64,000 bases of DNA from Bacteroidota bacterium (GTDB lineage Bacteria > Bacteroidota > Bacteroidia > AKYH767-A > OLB10), in NCBI GenBank assembly GCA_018268195.1, contig JAFDWZ010000049.1, positions 1-64,000 on the forward strand, read 5' to 3'. Position numbers and translations under genes: made by a program. The notes below the pieces were generated by a model. That model saw nothing but the letters and a program-made list of their open reading frames with translations, was not told the origin of the DNA and made no database searches. Positions 46,308-54,798 of this stretch are shown here, piece by piece; within the stretch, counting starts at the first letter, position 1, and the number at the start of each line of letters is the position of its first letter.

Positions 46308-47192
46308 ATGAAAAAAACAACCAGTAAAATATATGTATGTCTCAGCTTTCTGGCAGTGATTGTGCTTTTCTATTCATGTGAAAAAGACATAACCGTTAAT
46401 TTACCTACGCAGGAACAGAAATATGTGGTGGAAGGTTATATAGAAAACGGAATGCCTGCTTATGTGCTGCTTTCAAAAACTGCTGATTACTTTGCCCCTG
46501 TAGATTCCGCTTCATTAATGAAATACATGGTGAAGGATGCAACCGTAATTATATCTGATGGAACCATTACCGATACACTGCTAATGGCATCACCTGATAT
46601 CGGATATTTTTACTATTCACCAAATATAATCGGGCAAACAGGAAAAGATTATTCATTGAAAATAATTACTGCTGAAAACAAAATCATCACAGCAGAAACT
46701 CACATGTTACCAGCAATTCCATTAGACAGTGTATGGTTTAAAATTCAAGAGGGTAAAGACTCGCTTGGATTTGTATGGGCACACCTCAACGACCCTGATA
46801 CGCTCGGAAACTGTTACAGATGGTTTGCCAAACGGTTAGGAAAAGACAAATCTTTTATCCCGCCTCCGGGGTCTGTTTTTGATGATCGTTTTATCAATGG
46901 CAAAGGTTTCAATTTCGCTTTCAACAGAGGGCAAGTGCCAAATAGCACTGCCAAAGATGACAACAATGATGAAGCAGGTTTTTTTAAAACAGGTGATACC
47001 ATTGAGGTGAAATTTTGTACAATTACTCAGGAGAGTTATAAATTCTGGAGGCAGGCTGAGTCACAATCAGCAGGAAGTGGCGGACCTTTTGGTTCAACAG
47101 CTGAAATACCTACGAATATTACCGGGGGAATAGGGATATTTGAAGCGTTCAATCCTACATTTTACACAGTGATTGCTAAAAAACCTAATTAA
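46308..47192 (+). CDS. DUF4249 family lipoprotein
   Basis: This 294-residue protein has a lipobox VLFYSCEKDI (Cys24) with the family's opening KYVVEGYIENGMPAYVLLSKT soon after, then GKDYSLKIITAENKIITAETHM. It fits DUF4249, a lipoprotein family nearly always found just downstream of a TonB receptor. It is thought to act like a surface ligand-binding partner, by analogy to SusD, but this is not proven. Cys at LGNCYRW and FCTITQ are the only others. Translation is likely coupled to the receptor (4-base gap). Confidence 0.9.
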   Translation: MKKTTSKIYVCLSFLAVIVLFYSCEKDITVNLPTQEQKYVVEGYIENGMPAYVLLSKTADYFAPVDSASLMKYMVKDATVIISDGTITDTLLMASPDIGYFYYSPNIIGQTGKDYSLKIITAENKIITAETHMLPAIPLDSVWFKIQEGKDSLGFVWAHLNDPDTLGNCYRWFAKRLGKDKSFIPPPGSVFDDRFINGKGFNFAFNRGQVPNSTAKDDNNDEAGFFKTGDTIEVKFCTITQESYKFWRQAESQSAGSGGPFGSTAEIPTNITGGIGIFEAFNPTFYTVIAKKPN

Positions 47193-47211
47193 ACATCAGG
47201 GGTTTGAAAGG

Positions 47212-47243
47212 AAAAAAGGGAAACAACATTGCTGTTGTTCCCC
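47212..47243 (-). terminator. Terminator after the DUF2911 gene
   Basis: Read on the minus strand, GGGAACAACA and TGTTGTTTCCC form a 10-bp stem with one bulged base and a 4-base loop (47218-47242), followed by TTTTTT (47217 to 47212). It lies 74 bases after the DUF2911 stop and also separates it from the convergent DUF4249 gene. Confidence 0.8.
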
Positions 47244-47317
47244 TCTAACCTAAAAACAATAAACCCTGCACAAATGTAATTTATTCCATTTATGCATATG
47301 AAATTGTTAATAACTTT

Positions 47318-48160
47318 TTACTTTCCCATTTTCTTTGCGTCAGCAATCAGTTTTTCATTCTGCTTTATGTAGCTGTTATCTCCACTCTCCTTTGCCTTTA
47401 CCAAGCTTGCTTCAGCTGATTTTATAGCACCTGCATAATCTTTCAATTTATACTGAATTTTTGCTTTAGTGTTCAAAACCCAGTACGCATTAGGGGTTTT
47501 TTCAGCAGCTTTATTTACCCATTCCAAAGCCTTATTAAGGTCTTTACCGTTATCGTAATAATATGAAGCTGCCTGATAGTAGGGTCGGTTATCTGACATT
47601 TCTTTATCAATGCTCTTCATTATTTTAGCATCAATATCAGTAGTAACAGGTACAGATACTTTTGTTTTATCCCACATCAAATCAATAGTACATGAGGTAG
47701 GCATAACATTATTGACATTGATGGTGAACGTTTCCATTTTATCATTCATGGCAACAGGTTTCACTTTAACATTCAATACCTCATCTTCTTTCTTGTACCC
47801 ATCGGTATTTCCTCCAAGAGTGAGATCTTTATAAAACATTACCTGCCACTCGTTCTGAGCCGGCATTGTATAGATAGCATAAGTGCCAGCGGGCAATGAA
47901 TTTCCATCTATTTTCACATCATCACCTATTGTAATTTTAGTAGATGCATTTGCCCCTGTTCGCCATATTTTATTGTAAGGAACCAGGTCACCGAATATCA
48001 CACGATCTTTCACAGAAGGGCGGGAATATTCAATTTTGATTTCACCCAAGCCGAAGGCCTGAGTTACTGACTGAAACGGACTAGGTTGTGGTGTTTTCAA
48101 CTGCGCCTGCGAGGTTAAAGCTACTCCTGTGGCTAAAATTAATGTTGCTAACTTTTTCAT
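47318..48160 (-). CDS. DUF2911 family exported protein with TPR-like tail
   Basis: This 280-residue protein has a signal peptide (MKKLATLILATGVALTSQAQ). Residues about 28-170 match the DUF2911 pattern: PSPFQSVTQAFGLGEIKIEYSRPSVKDRVIFGDLVPYNKIWRTGANASTKI in pieces, and DGNSLPAGTYAIYTMP. From about 195 the sequence is helical with TPR-like units (YQAASYYYDNGKDLNKALEWVNKA, YKLKDYAGAIKSAEASLVKA). The domain is common in Bacteroidota and has no assigned activity. The protein is probably periplasmic. A clear terminator follows on the same strand. Confidence 0.87.
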   Translation of the reverse strand: MKKLATLILATGVALTSQAQLKTPQPSPFQSVTQAFGLGEIKIEYSRPSVKDRVIFGDLVPYNKIWRTGANASTKITIGDDVKIDGNSLPAGTYAIYTMPAQNEWQVMFYKDLTLGGNTDGYKKEDEVLNVKVKPVAMNDKMETFTINVNNVMPTSCTIDLMWDKTKVSVPVTTDIDAKIMKSIDKEMSDNRPYYQAASYYYDNGKDLNKALEWVNKAAEKTPNAYWVLNTKAKIQYKLKDYAGAIKSAEASLVKAKESGDNSYIKQNEKLIADAKKMGK

Positions 48161-48254
48161 TATTTATATCTTTTTAAAATGATTAATACTCTGATAATTT
48201 TCAATATTTACTTACTCTGCATTTTTCTGATTAATACAATCCTCGGTATAATAA

Positions 48255-49106
48255 TTAGATACCCAATTCAGCAAAGGTGTTACCTTGAGTGATGTCGCCT
48301 GTAGTGAAACCTTTCTTAAACCAATACATTCTTTGTTCGGAAGTTCCATGTGTAAATGCATCAGGAACTACATAGCCTTGTGCTTTTTTCTGAAGTTTGT
48401 CATCGCCTACAGCACTTGCTGCACTCAATGCTTCTTCAATATCCCCATCTTCCAATACATTTTTCATTTTGTTATTTCTGTTAGCCCAAACACCTGCATA
48501 AAAATCAGCTTGCAGCTCGAGAGCTACTGAGAGTTTATTTGCCTGTTTTTCGGAGACTTGTTGTTGCTGCTCATGTACTTTATCAGAAGTACCTAATAAA
48601 TGTTGCACGTGATGTCCAACTTCATGTGCCAGTACGTAAGCTATGGCAAAGTCGCCACCTTCAGCACCAAACCTGTTTTTTAATTCATCGAAAAAAGTGA
48701 GATCTATATAAACTTTTTCATCAGCGGGACAATAAAATGGTCCTGTGGACGAACTGGCATTGCCACATCCTGACTGTGTAGCATCTCTGAAAAGAACCAC
48801 TTTGGGTTCCTGATATTCCTTACCATATTCTTTAAAAATCTGATGCCAGACATCTTCATTATCAGCCAAAGCAACTGAGACATACTTTGCCATTTCATCT
48901 TCTTCAGGGCTGATGTTTACCGGCTGTTCCTGTCCGCTATTTACTTGTTGCATTTGCTGAAGCAACTGATTGGGGTCGCCCCCCATAAATAAATTTATTA
49001 GCAGAATGATAATTCCAATTGCACCTCCACCGATAGCAATTTTGCCGCCTGAAAGTCTTCTGCGGTCTTCTACATTATCGCTTTCTCTGCGTCCTGACCA
49101 TTTCAT
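48255..49106 (-). CDS. YpfJ-like neutral zinc metallopeptidase
   Basis: This 283-residue protein has one N-terminal membrane segment (about 22-42, KIAIGGGAIGIIILLINLFMGG) and a zinc motif HEVGHH (161-166). GCGNASSSTGPFYCPADEKVYIDLTFF precedes it, the hallmark of the YpfJ/KPN_02809 family, with the cysteines that flank the active-site groove. A later ELQADFYAGVW gives the third metal ligand region, and GTSEQRMYWFKKGF is typical of the family end. It is anchored in the inner membrane facing the periplasm. The substrate is unknown. Confidence 0.9.
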   Translation of the reverse strand: MKWSGRRESDNVEDRRRLSGGKIAIGGGAIGIIILLINLFMGGDPNQLLQQMQQVNSGQEQPVNISPEEDEMAKYVSVALADNEDVWHQIFKEYGKEYQEPKVVLFRDATQSGCGNASSSTGPFYCPADEKVYIDLTFFDELKNRFGAEGGDFAIAYVLAHEVGHHVQHLLGTSDKVHEQQQQVSEKQANKLSVALELQADFYAGVWANRNNKMKNVLEDGDIEEALSAASAVGDDKLQKKAQGYVVPDAFTHGTSEQRMYWFKKGFTTGDITQGNTFAELGI

Positions 49107-49178
49107 GTATTAAATATTTTGTTTGCAAAATAAGCAGATTATTTCTTTTTAACCAATAATTTGTGTCTGCGAATCCAA

Positions 49179-49186
49179 TACCTTTG
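49179..49186 (+). promoter_or_regulatory. Candidate -7 element for the deiminase gene
   Basis: TACCTTTG matches TAnnTTTG and ends 19 bases before the ATG at 49206. It lies directly before the alternative GTG at 49188, which supports the later start. Confidence 0.45.
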
Positions 49187-49205
49187 AGTGAAAGTTTCAA
49201 TTAAA

Positions 49206-50936
49206 ATGAAAAAGATACTATTAGGTTTTTTATTATTCACTATATCACTAACTGAAAGTCAGGCGCAAAATAATCTACCTCATCGCATGACAGCAGATGA
49301 GCAGCAGTTGATGCCTGCATACCTGCAAAGCAGAGTAAATGCTTTAGCAGTAAATCCACCTGCATCACCTGTGCGCACCATGGCCGAATGGGAAGAGCTA
49401 CAGGGAGTATTAATTGGATGGAAACAGTTTTCTTCCATGCTAACAGAAATTGTTCGTGAAGCAAAAAAAGAGTGTATGGTTTACATTCTTACCAATAACA
49501 GAATTTCAGTGTACAACACGCTCAACAATGCAGGCATTGATACGCTGACAAATATTACGTTCGTAGATATTCCCTTTAACTCGGTTTGGTCACGTGATTA
49601 CGGCCCATGGAGCGCCTACACCAATGATGTTGACTCTCTTTTGACTATTGACTGGATTTATAACCGTCCGCGACCTGATGATGATAATGTTCCTGTAACG
49701 ATTGCGAGTTTGATAAATACACCATTATACCAAACAACTTCTGCACCGTATGACCTGATTCATACAGGAGGAAATTTTATGTGTGATGGGTTTGGTACAG
49801 GATTTTCCAGCAACCTTATTGTGAATGAAAATCCAAATCATACTATAGCAGAGATAGACACCATCATGAAAAAATATATGGGCATCAGCCGTTATATCAA
49901 GATGCCTGTGTTGCCTTATGATGCAATACATCACATTGACATGCATATGAAATTGCTCAATGAGGAAACCTTGCTCATGGGACAATATCCCCAAGGTATT
50001 GCTGACGGCCCACAGATAGAAGCTAATTTATTGTATGTGACTTCAAATTTTAATTCCGTATTCGGCACACCTTATAAAATAATCCGCATACCTATGCCTG
50101 CCGATAATGGAGCTTATCCGAATACTACAGGTGATTATCTGACCTACACCAATTCTTCTTTTATAAACAATACAGTGATTGTCCCTACTTACAATATACC
50201 TGATGATACAACTGCTTTACGCATTTATAGAGATGCGTTGCCGGGGTATCATATTGTTGGTATCAATTCCAATGCAAGTATTGGCTCACTGGGCGCACTT
50301 CATTGCATCACTAAGGATATTGGAACGGATGACCCTTTGCTCATTTCGCATCAGCAGCTTAATGATACGTATGACAGCGTAAACCCCTACACCGTTACTG
50401 CCTACATCAAACACCGTAGCGGAATTCAGAATGCTACTTTGTTTTATCGTACCGATACACTCATGCCCTATTCTTCAACAACACTTGTTCCTGTAAGCGG
50501 ACAGAATGATTACTTCAGCGGGCTTATACCTGCATACCCCGCAGGAACACGTGTTTACTATTACATACATGCTGAATCTGTCAGCGGGAAACAACAATCG
50601 AGACCTATGCCCGCACCTGTTGCTTATTTTACTTTTAAAGTACTCGGAACTACCGGCATCAATGAATTAAATTCACCATCGCTATCTGCAGAACCGGTAT
50701 TCCCAAATCCGGCAAATGCCATCACCTGCATACCACTGAATGTTGCACAGTTGCAGAATGTCAACATTACACTTCATGATATTACAGGTAAACTTGTGAA
50801 AACAATTTTTGAAGGAACATTAAATGAAGGACACCAATTTAAATTCTTTGATGCATCACAGTTTGCAAAAGGCGCTTACATGCTGATGATACAAAGTGAC
50901 AGCGGGGTAATTTCTCAGAAAATAATGGTGAGATAA
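49206..50936 (+). CDS. Exported peptidylarginine/agmatine deiminase-like enzyme with T9SS sorting domain
   Basis: This 576-residue protein, counted from MKKILLG, has a signal peptide ending near ESQAQ. The guanidino-modifying fold is intact: Asp131 in WSRDYGPW, GGNFMCDG, His243 and Asp245 in HHIDMHMK, Asn316 in YTNSSF, and nucleophile Cys367 in GALHCITKD. Residues about 390-490 are an Ig-like beta domain, and the last 80 are a T9SS domain (VFPNPANA, LHDITGKLV, AKGAYMLMIQSD). Order, spacing and export route recall the secreted peptidylarginine deiminase PPAD of Porphyromonas gingivalis rather than cytoplasmic agmatine deiminase. An Arg-x-Arg pair (154/156) resembles the PPAD residues that hold a C-terminal carboxylate. 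Confidence 0.9.
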   Translation: MKKILLGFLLFTISLTESQAQNNLPHRMTADEQQLMPAYLQSRVNALAVNPPASPVRTMAEWEELQGVLIGWKQFSSMLTEIVREAKKECMVYILTNNRISVYNTLNNAGIDTLTNITFVDIPFNSVWSRDYGPWSAYTNDVDSLLTIDWIYNRPRPDDDNVPVTIASLINTPLYQTTSAPYDLIHTGGNFMCDGFGTGFSSNLIVNENPNHTIAEIDTIMKKYMGISRYIKMPVLPYDAIHHIDMHMKLLNEETLLMGQYPQGIADGPQIEANLLYVTSNFNSVFGTPYKIIRIPMPADNGAYPNTTGDYLTYTNSSFINNTVIVPTYNIPDDTTALRIYRDALPGYHIVGINSNASIGSLGALHCITKDIGTDDPLLISHQQLNDTYDSVNPYTVTAYIKHRSGIQNATLFYRTDTLMPYSSTTLVPVSGQNDYFSGLIPAYPAGTRVYYYIHAESVSGKQQSRPMPAPVAYFTFKVLGTTGINELNSPSLSAEPVFPNPANAITCIPLNVAQLQNVNITLHDITGKLVKTIFEGTLNEGHQFKFFDASQFAKGAYMLMIQSDSGVISQKIMVR

Positions 50937-50959
50937 TTTCTCCGGTGACGAATTAAATA

Positions 50960-51601
50960 CTATTTTTTTCTGATCAATGTTAAGCCATCTCTCACTGGTA
51001 ACATGATGCACTCTACTTTGTCGTCATTTACGATGGAGTCGTTAAAAGCTGTAATCCTTTGAGTATCCAAATCATCCGGTGCAGGTTTCTCGAGCACTTT
51101 TCCGCTCCATAAAACATTATCGGCAAGAATATATCCTCCGCTTACAACCTTATCAAAAACAAGATTGAAATAGTGCAGGTAATTTTCCTTATCGGCATCA
51201 ATAAACACCAGCTGAAACTTCTGTTTCAACTGTGGAATAATTTCAGTTGCATTTCCCATCATTAATTCAATTTTATGAGGATGTAACGATTGAGAAAAAT
51301 TATTGCGAATACGATCTTCCAACTCCGCATTTTTTTCAATGGTTAACAACTTCCCTTCTTCAGCAAGCCCTTCAGCAAGGCACAGTGCCGAATAGCCGGT
51401 GTAAGTTCCAATTTCAAGAATATGCTGCGGCTGAATCATTTTACTTATCATACTTAACAACCTTCCCTGTAAATGTCCGGACAACATTCGTGGATTGAGC
51501 ACCTTGGCCTGTGTATCGCGGTTTATTTTTTGCAACAACGGAGACTCACCGGTTGTATGGAGTTTGCAATACTCTTCCACTCTTTCATCTGTCATGTTCA
51601 T
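50960..51601 (-). CDS. SAM-dependent O-methyltransferase (COMT-like)
   Basis: This 213-residue cytoplasmic enzyme is of the family 3 O-methyltransferases. The SAM site is ILEIGTYTGYSALCLAEGL; LVFIDADKENYLHYFNLV carries the metal-binding Asp, and GGYILADNVLWSGKVLEKPAPDD supplies the second Asp-Asn. These match the caffeoyl-CoA/catechol methyltransferase pattern that uses a divalent metal and methylates vicinal diols. The physiological substrate is unknown. It is divergent from the HYC_CC_PP-like gene with 80 bases between the two starts. Confidence 0.92.
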   Translation of the reverse strand: MNMTDERVEEYCKLHTTGESPLLQKINRDTQAKVLNPRMLSGHLQGRLLSMISKMIQPQHILEIGTYTGYSALCLAEGLAEEGKLLTIEKNAELEDRIRNNFSQSLHPHKIELMMGNATEIIPQLKQKFQLVFIDADKENYLHYFNLVFDKVVSGGYILADNVLWSGKVLEKPAPDDLDTQRITAFNDSIVNDDKVECIMLPVRDGLTLIRKK

Positions 51602-51621
51602 ATTTTACATGTTTTATTCTG

Positions 51622-51629
51622 CAAAACTA
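51622..51629 (-). promoter_or_regulatory. Candidate -7 element for the O-methyltransferase gene
   Basis: CAAAACTA reads TAGTTTTG on the minus strand, 20 bases before the ATG at 51601. Confidence 0.4.
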
Positions 51630-51668
51630 TCATAACCAACATTTCAGAATCAATTCACGTACAATTTC

Positions 51669-51676
51669 TATATTTG
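51669..51676 (+). promoter_or_regulatory. Candidate -7 element for the copper-type operon
   Basis: TATATTTG matches TAnnTTTG and ends 5 bases before the ATG at 51682, so the transcript would be leaderless or nearly so. It also shows that upstream codons of the longer frame are not coding. Confidence 0.4.
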
Positions 51677-51681
51677 CCGCC

Positions 51682-52077
51682 ATGCTTAAAAAGGTATTTC
51701 GTTTTACTTTCAGTTTGTTTCTGGCACTGGCAGTTCTGGTATCAGCAAATGAAATTACCTTTTTCAAGATGGTGTGTTTACAAAAGAACAAAACTGTTGT
51801 TACACTCGAATCTTTTAAAAACTGTTGCCCTTCAAAAAACAAAAGTGAATTTAAAAGAAAATGCTGTGAGCTTAGCACTGCAACCATAAAGGCAAATCAA
51901 CTTACGCATGAAAATCATAAAATCACTTTAACACCGTTTAGTTTTTTTCTTCCCGCCTTCAGTTCATTTCCGGTTAATGACATTGCCACTGCTTTTACCG
52001 AACAACATAACTACATCCCTCCATTAACGCGGGCAGGTGAAAATCTTCTTATTCTGATCTCCAAGTTCAGTATTTGA
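51682..52077 (+). CDS. HYC_CC_PP-like small exported protein
   Basis: This 131-residue protein has a hydrophobic N-terminus (LKKVFRFTFSLFLALAVLVS) and three cysteine groups, Cys32, the pair 48-49 (NCCPSK) and the pair 61-62 (KCCEL), with a later PPLTR (113-117). That order matches the HYC_CC_PP family of Bacteroidota, although the usual His-Tyr before the first Cys is replaced by Met-Val here. Five thiols in a periplasmic protein just ahead of a TonB receptor and a heavy-metal-associated protein suggest metal handling, most likely copper. The start at 51682 was chosen because the longer frame from 51511 runs antisense through the methyltransferase gene. Confidence 0.68.
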   Translation: MLKKVFRFTFSLFLALAVLVSANEITFFKMVCLQKNKTVVTLESFKNCCPSKNKSEFKRKCCELSTATIKANQLTHENHKITLTPFSFFLPAFSSFPVNDIATAFTEQHNYIPPLTRAGENLLILISKFSI

Positions 52078-52146
52078 TTTTTGGAATTTTGTACATCGCC
52101 TTCATACTGAAGGTAAAATCTTGTATTTACTATAATTCCAAAAATA

Positions 52147-54357
52147 ATGAAACATAAAATAATTACAACCATCATATTCTTTTGTATATCCACATCAGCC
52201 ATGCCGCAGTTAATCATACGCGGTGTGGTTAAGGATAAACAAACATCAGAAACATTGCCCGGAGCAGCTGTTATACTACAACCTTCAGGACAAAATGCGA
52301 TTACAGACATAGAAGGCCGTTTTGAAATTCAAAACAAAGAGCCAATGCCTGTTACTATAATAACTTCCTTCATAGGCTATCAGACAGACACATTAAGATT
52401 GACGGATTTGCCTGATCAGATGCTTACCATTAAACTTTCGAAATCCATCAACTTAAAACAAGTAGAAATAAAAAGCAGAAGGGAGTCCACATCCATTTCC
52501 ACCATCAACACCATCAACACCACAACCATTACTCAACAAGAGTTGCTCAAAGCAGCCTGTTGCAATTTGAGTGAGAGTTTTGAAACTAACCCTACAGTGG
52601 ATGTAAATTACAGCGATGCGGTTACCGGTGCAAAACAAATTCACATGCTTGGACTTGATGGAATATATTCTCAGATTCAGACGGAAAATCTACCGTTGAT
52701 TTATGGTTTATCTTCGGCTTATGGTTTAGGTTTCACACCCGGACCATGGATAGAATCCATTCAAATAAACAAAGGTGTTGGATCAGTAATCAACGGATAT
52801 GAATCCATCACCGGGCAATTGAATATTGAGTTAAAAAAACCACAAAACGCAGAGCGATTTTTTATAAACGGATATGGCAATAACGAAGGTCGCATGGAGT
52901 TGAACTTGCAGACTGCTCATAATTTCAAACATCACATCAGCGCAGAACTTCTGGCACATGGCAGCATGAATAACATGAAACTTGATGATGACGGTGATGG
53001 TTTCTTAAATCAACCATTATCAAAACAAATAAACTTGTATAATGCATGGCATCTGGCAGTACCCGGCAAACTTGAAGCGCAGCTTAAAATTCATGCCCTG
53101 TATGATAATCGCATTGGTGGACAAAAAGATTTTGATTATGACAGCGATTACGGCAAAACAACCTTTTACGGGGTAGGCATTGAAAACAAGTTGTTTGAAG
53201 TTTCGACTAAAACAGGAACTATTAACCCCGGGAAACCTTATAGAAGTTTGGCTTTGCTTACCTCTTCGAGAATCCATCAAATGGATAATTTTTATGGACT
53301 CAAAACATATAAAGGTGATCAGCGCAGTTTTTATGCCAACACGATTTATCAGACCATCATTCATGACACGCGACAATATATCCGTTCAGGACTCAGCTTC
53401 AGATACAATCATTATTCAGAGATAACGAATGACAAAGCGTACTACACCAATGAAATTATTCCGGGTGCTTATACTGAATACTCTTACTCTGACACAAAGC
53501 AAACATCACTGGTAGCAGGGTTAAGAGCCGACTATCACAACACTTATGGTTTATTCATCACTCCGCGACTTCATTTCAAATATAATTTCAACCAATTAAC
53601 ATCGGTAAGATTATCAACAGGAACGGGATGGCGCACTGCAAGAATATTTGCTGAAAACACTTCGATATTTGCCTCATCGCGGCAGGTAATTATTGCCGAT
53701 AATCTAAAGCCTGAACGTGCATGGAACAGCGGCATTAACTTCACCAAGAAGTTTCAGTTATTTGGTCATGATGCAGTTTTCAATGCCGATTACTATTACA
53801 CCACTTTCATGAATCAGGTAGTTGTTGACCTTGAAAACATTCATAAAATTCAGTTTTATAACTTAGACGGACGCTCCTACTCCCATTATGTACAAGCTGA
53901 AATGGACATAGAACCGATACACAATTTACTGCTTCGACTGTCGTACAAATACAATCAGGTGAAAACTACTGTTGCCAATGAGCTTACCGACAAAGCACTT
54001 ACTCCCAAAGACAAAGCTCTGGTAAATGCAGAATATTCTTTTAATAAAAAATCGTGGAGTATTGATGCCACTGCAAAATACACAGGCCTCAGCAGAATTC
54101 CCGGTGGTGGTGTGAATGACAATGGGTATATTATTCCGAAAAATTCAAAAAGCTTTATAACACTGAATGGGCAGTTGACAAAAAACTTTAAAAATTTTTC
54201 TGTTTATGCAGGATGTGAAAACATCACAGGATATACACAAAAAAATCCGATAATTGCTGCTGATAAACCGTTCAGTGAAAACTTTGATGCATCGCTGATA
54301 TGGGGCCCGCTTACAGGGAGAATGTTTTATGGAGGATTTCGTTTTACAATTAAATAA
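52147..54357 (+). CDS. TonB-dependent receptor, probable metal transporter
   Basis: This 736-residue outer membrane receptor has a signal peptide (to about SAMPQ, residue 21) and a carboxypeptidase-like domain (25-100, VVKDKQTSETLPGAAVIL). Its plug bears AACCNLSESFETNPTVDV (Cys138-Cys139), a sequence I associate with the receptors that sit beside HYC_CC_PP and HMA genes. The TonB-box region is weak. The barrel ends GGFRFTIK. It is 69 bases after the cysteine-rich gene and 7 bases before the HMA gene, so the three form an operon. Copper or another soft metal is the inferred ligand. Confidence 0.88.
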   Translation: MKHKIITTIIFFCISTSAMPQLIIRGVVKDKQTSETLPGAAVILQPSGQNAITDIEGRFEIQNKEPMPVTIITSFIGYQTDTLRLTDLPDQMLTIKLSKSINLKQVEIKSRRESTSISTINTINTTTITQQELLKAACCNLSESFETNPTVDVNYSDAVTGAKQIHMLGLDGIYSQIQTENLPLIYGLSSAYGLGFTPGPWIESIQINKGVGSVINGYESITGQLNIELKKPQNAERFFINGYGNNEGRMELNLQTAHNFKHHISAELLAHGSMNNMKLDDDGDGFLNQPLSKQINLYNAWHLAVPGKLEAQLKIHALYDNRIGGQKDFDYDSDYGKTTFYGVGIENKLFEVSTKTGTINPGKPYRSLALLTSSRIHQMDNFYGLKTYKGDQRSFYANTIYQTIIHDTRQYIRSGLSFRYNHYSEITNDKAYYTNEIIPGAYTEYSYSDTKQTSLVAGLRADYHNTYGLFITPRLHFKYNFNQLTSVRLSTGTGWRTARIFAENTSIFASSRQVIIADNLKPERAWNSGINFTKKFQLFGHDAVFNADYYYTTFMNQVVVDLENIHKIQFYNLDGRSYSHYVQAEMDIEPIHNLLLRLSYKYNQVKTTVANELTDKALTPKDKALVNAEYSFNKKSWSIDATAKYTGLSRIPGGGVNDNGYIIPKNSKSFITLNGQLTKNFKNFSVYAGCENITGYTQKNPIIAADKPFSENFDASLIWGPLTGRMFYGGFRFTIK

Positions 54358-54364
54358 TTAAAAT

Positions 54365-54706
54365 ATGATCAATCGTTTGTTATTCATCTGCATCATGCTG
54401 ATGCCGCTGGCATCCGTTGCACAAAAATCAAAAGTGGAGGAAGTGAAAATTCATACCTCGGCAGAATGTTCTGATTGCAAAAAGCGCATTGAGCATGCCG
54501 TGCTCTATATGAAAGGAGTAAAATTTGCCAATCAGGATATCAACTCACAAATTCTGACAGTGTCATACAACACCTCCAAAACATCGCCTGAGAAAATTAT
54601 GCATGCGATAACCGAAGCAGGATATGATGCAGATTCACTGAAAGCCAATCAGGAAGCTTATGATAAATTGCCTGATTGCTGTAAAAAAGGCGGACATAAA
54701 GAATAA
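54365..54706 (+). CDS. Exported heavy-metal-associated (HMA) domain protein
   Basis: This 113-residue protein has a signal peptide (MINRLLFICIMLMPLASVAQ) and an HMA ferredoxin-like fold. The metal motif is HTSAECSDCKKRIEHAV (Cys35, Cys38), and the last strand GYDADSL is typical. A second cysteine pair lies at the extreme C-terminus (DCCKKGGHKE, Cys105-Cys106), with a His nearby. Periplasmic location is inferred. Such proteins bind Cu(I) and could hand it to or take it from the TonB receptor encoded 7 bases upstream. The alternative is mercury binding, but no mer genes are present. Confidence 0.87.
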   Translation: MINRLLFICIMLMPLASVAQKSKVEEVKIHTSAECSDCKKRIEHAVLYMKGVKFANQDINSQILTVSYNTSKTSPEKIMHAITEAGYDADSLKANQEAYDKLPDCCKKGGHKE

Positions 54707-54717
54707 ATGCAGTAACG

Positions 54718-54770
54718 AAACAGAATATTCCTTTAGTGTAACAATGAAATACGGAAGGGTATTCTGTTTT
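54718..54770 (+). terminator. Probable terminator after the metal operon
   Basis: AAACAGAATA (54718-54727) pairs with TATTCTGTTT (54760-54769), with an inner TTCC/GGAA stem (54728-54731 and 54753-54756) and a 21-base loop. The 3' side ends in TTTT. It lies 11 bases after the HMA stop and ends 14 bases before the next -7 element. Confidence 0.6.
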
Positions 54771-54783
54771 GAGTGTAATCATC

Positions 54784-54791
54784 TACTTTTG
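54784..54791 (+). promoter_or_regulatory. Candidate -7 element for paaG-paaH
   Basis: TACTTTTG matches TAnnTTTG and ends 7 bases before the ATG at 54799, predicting a very short or absent leader. Confidence 0.4.
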
Positions 54792-54798
54792 CACCACT

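Noticed and set aside
51511-51681. 57-residue extension of the HYC_CC_PP-like protein
   Set aside because: It is antisense to the O-methyltransferase N-terminus, and a -7 promoter element lies within it just before the Met at 51682.
52495-52530. Tandem CACCATCAA-type repeat in the TonB receptor gene
   Set aside because: It is a short Thr/Ile/Asn-rich linker (TISTINTINTT) between the regulatory domain and the plug; two or three degenerate units are not a functional repeat array.
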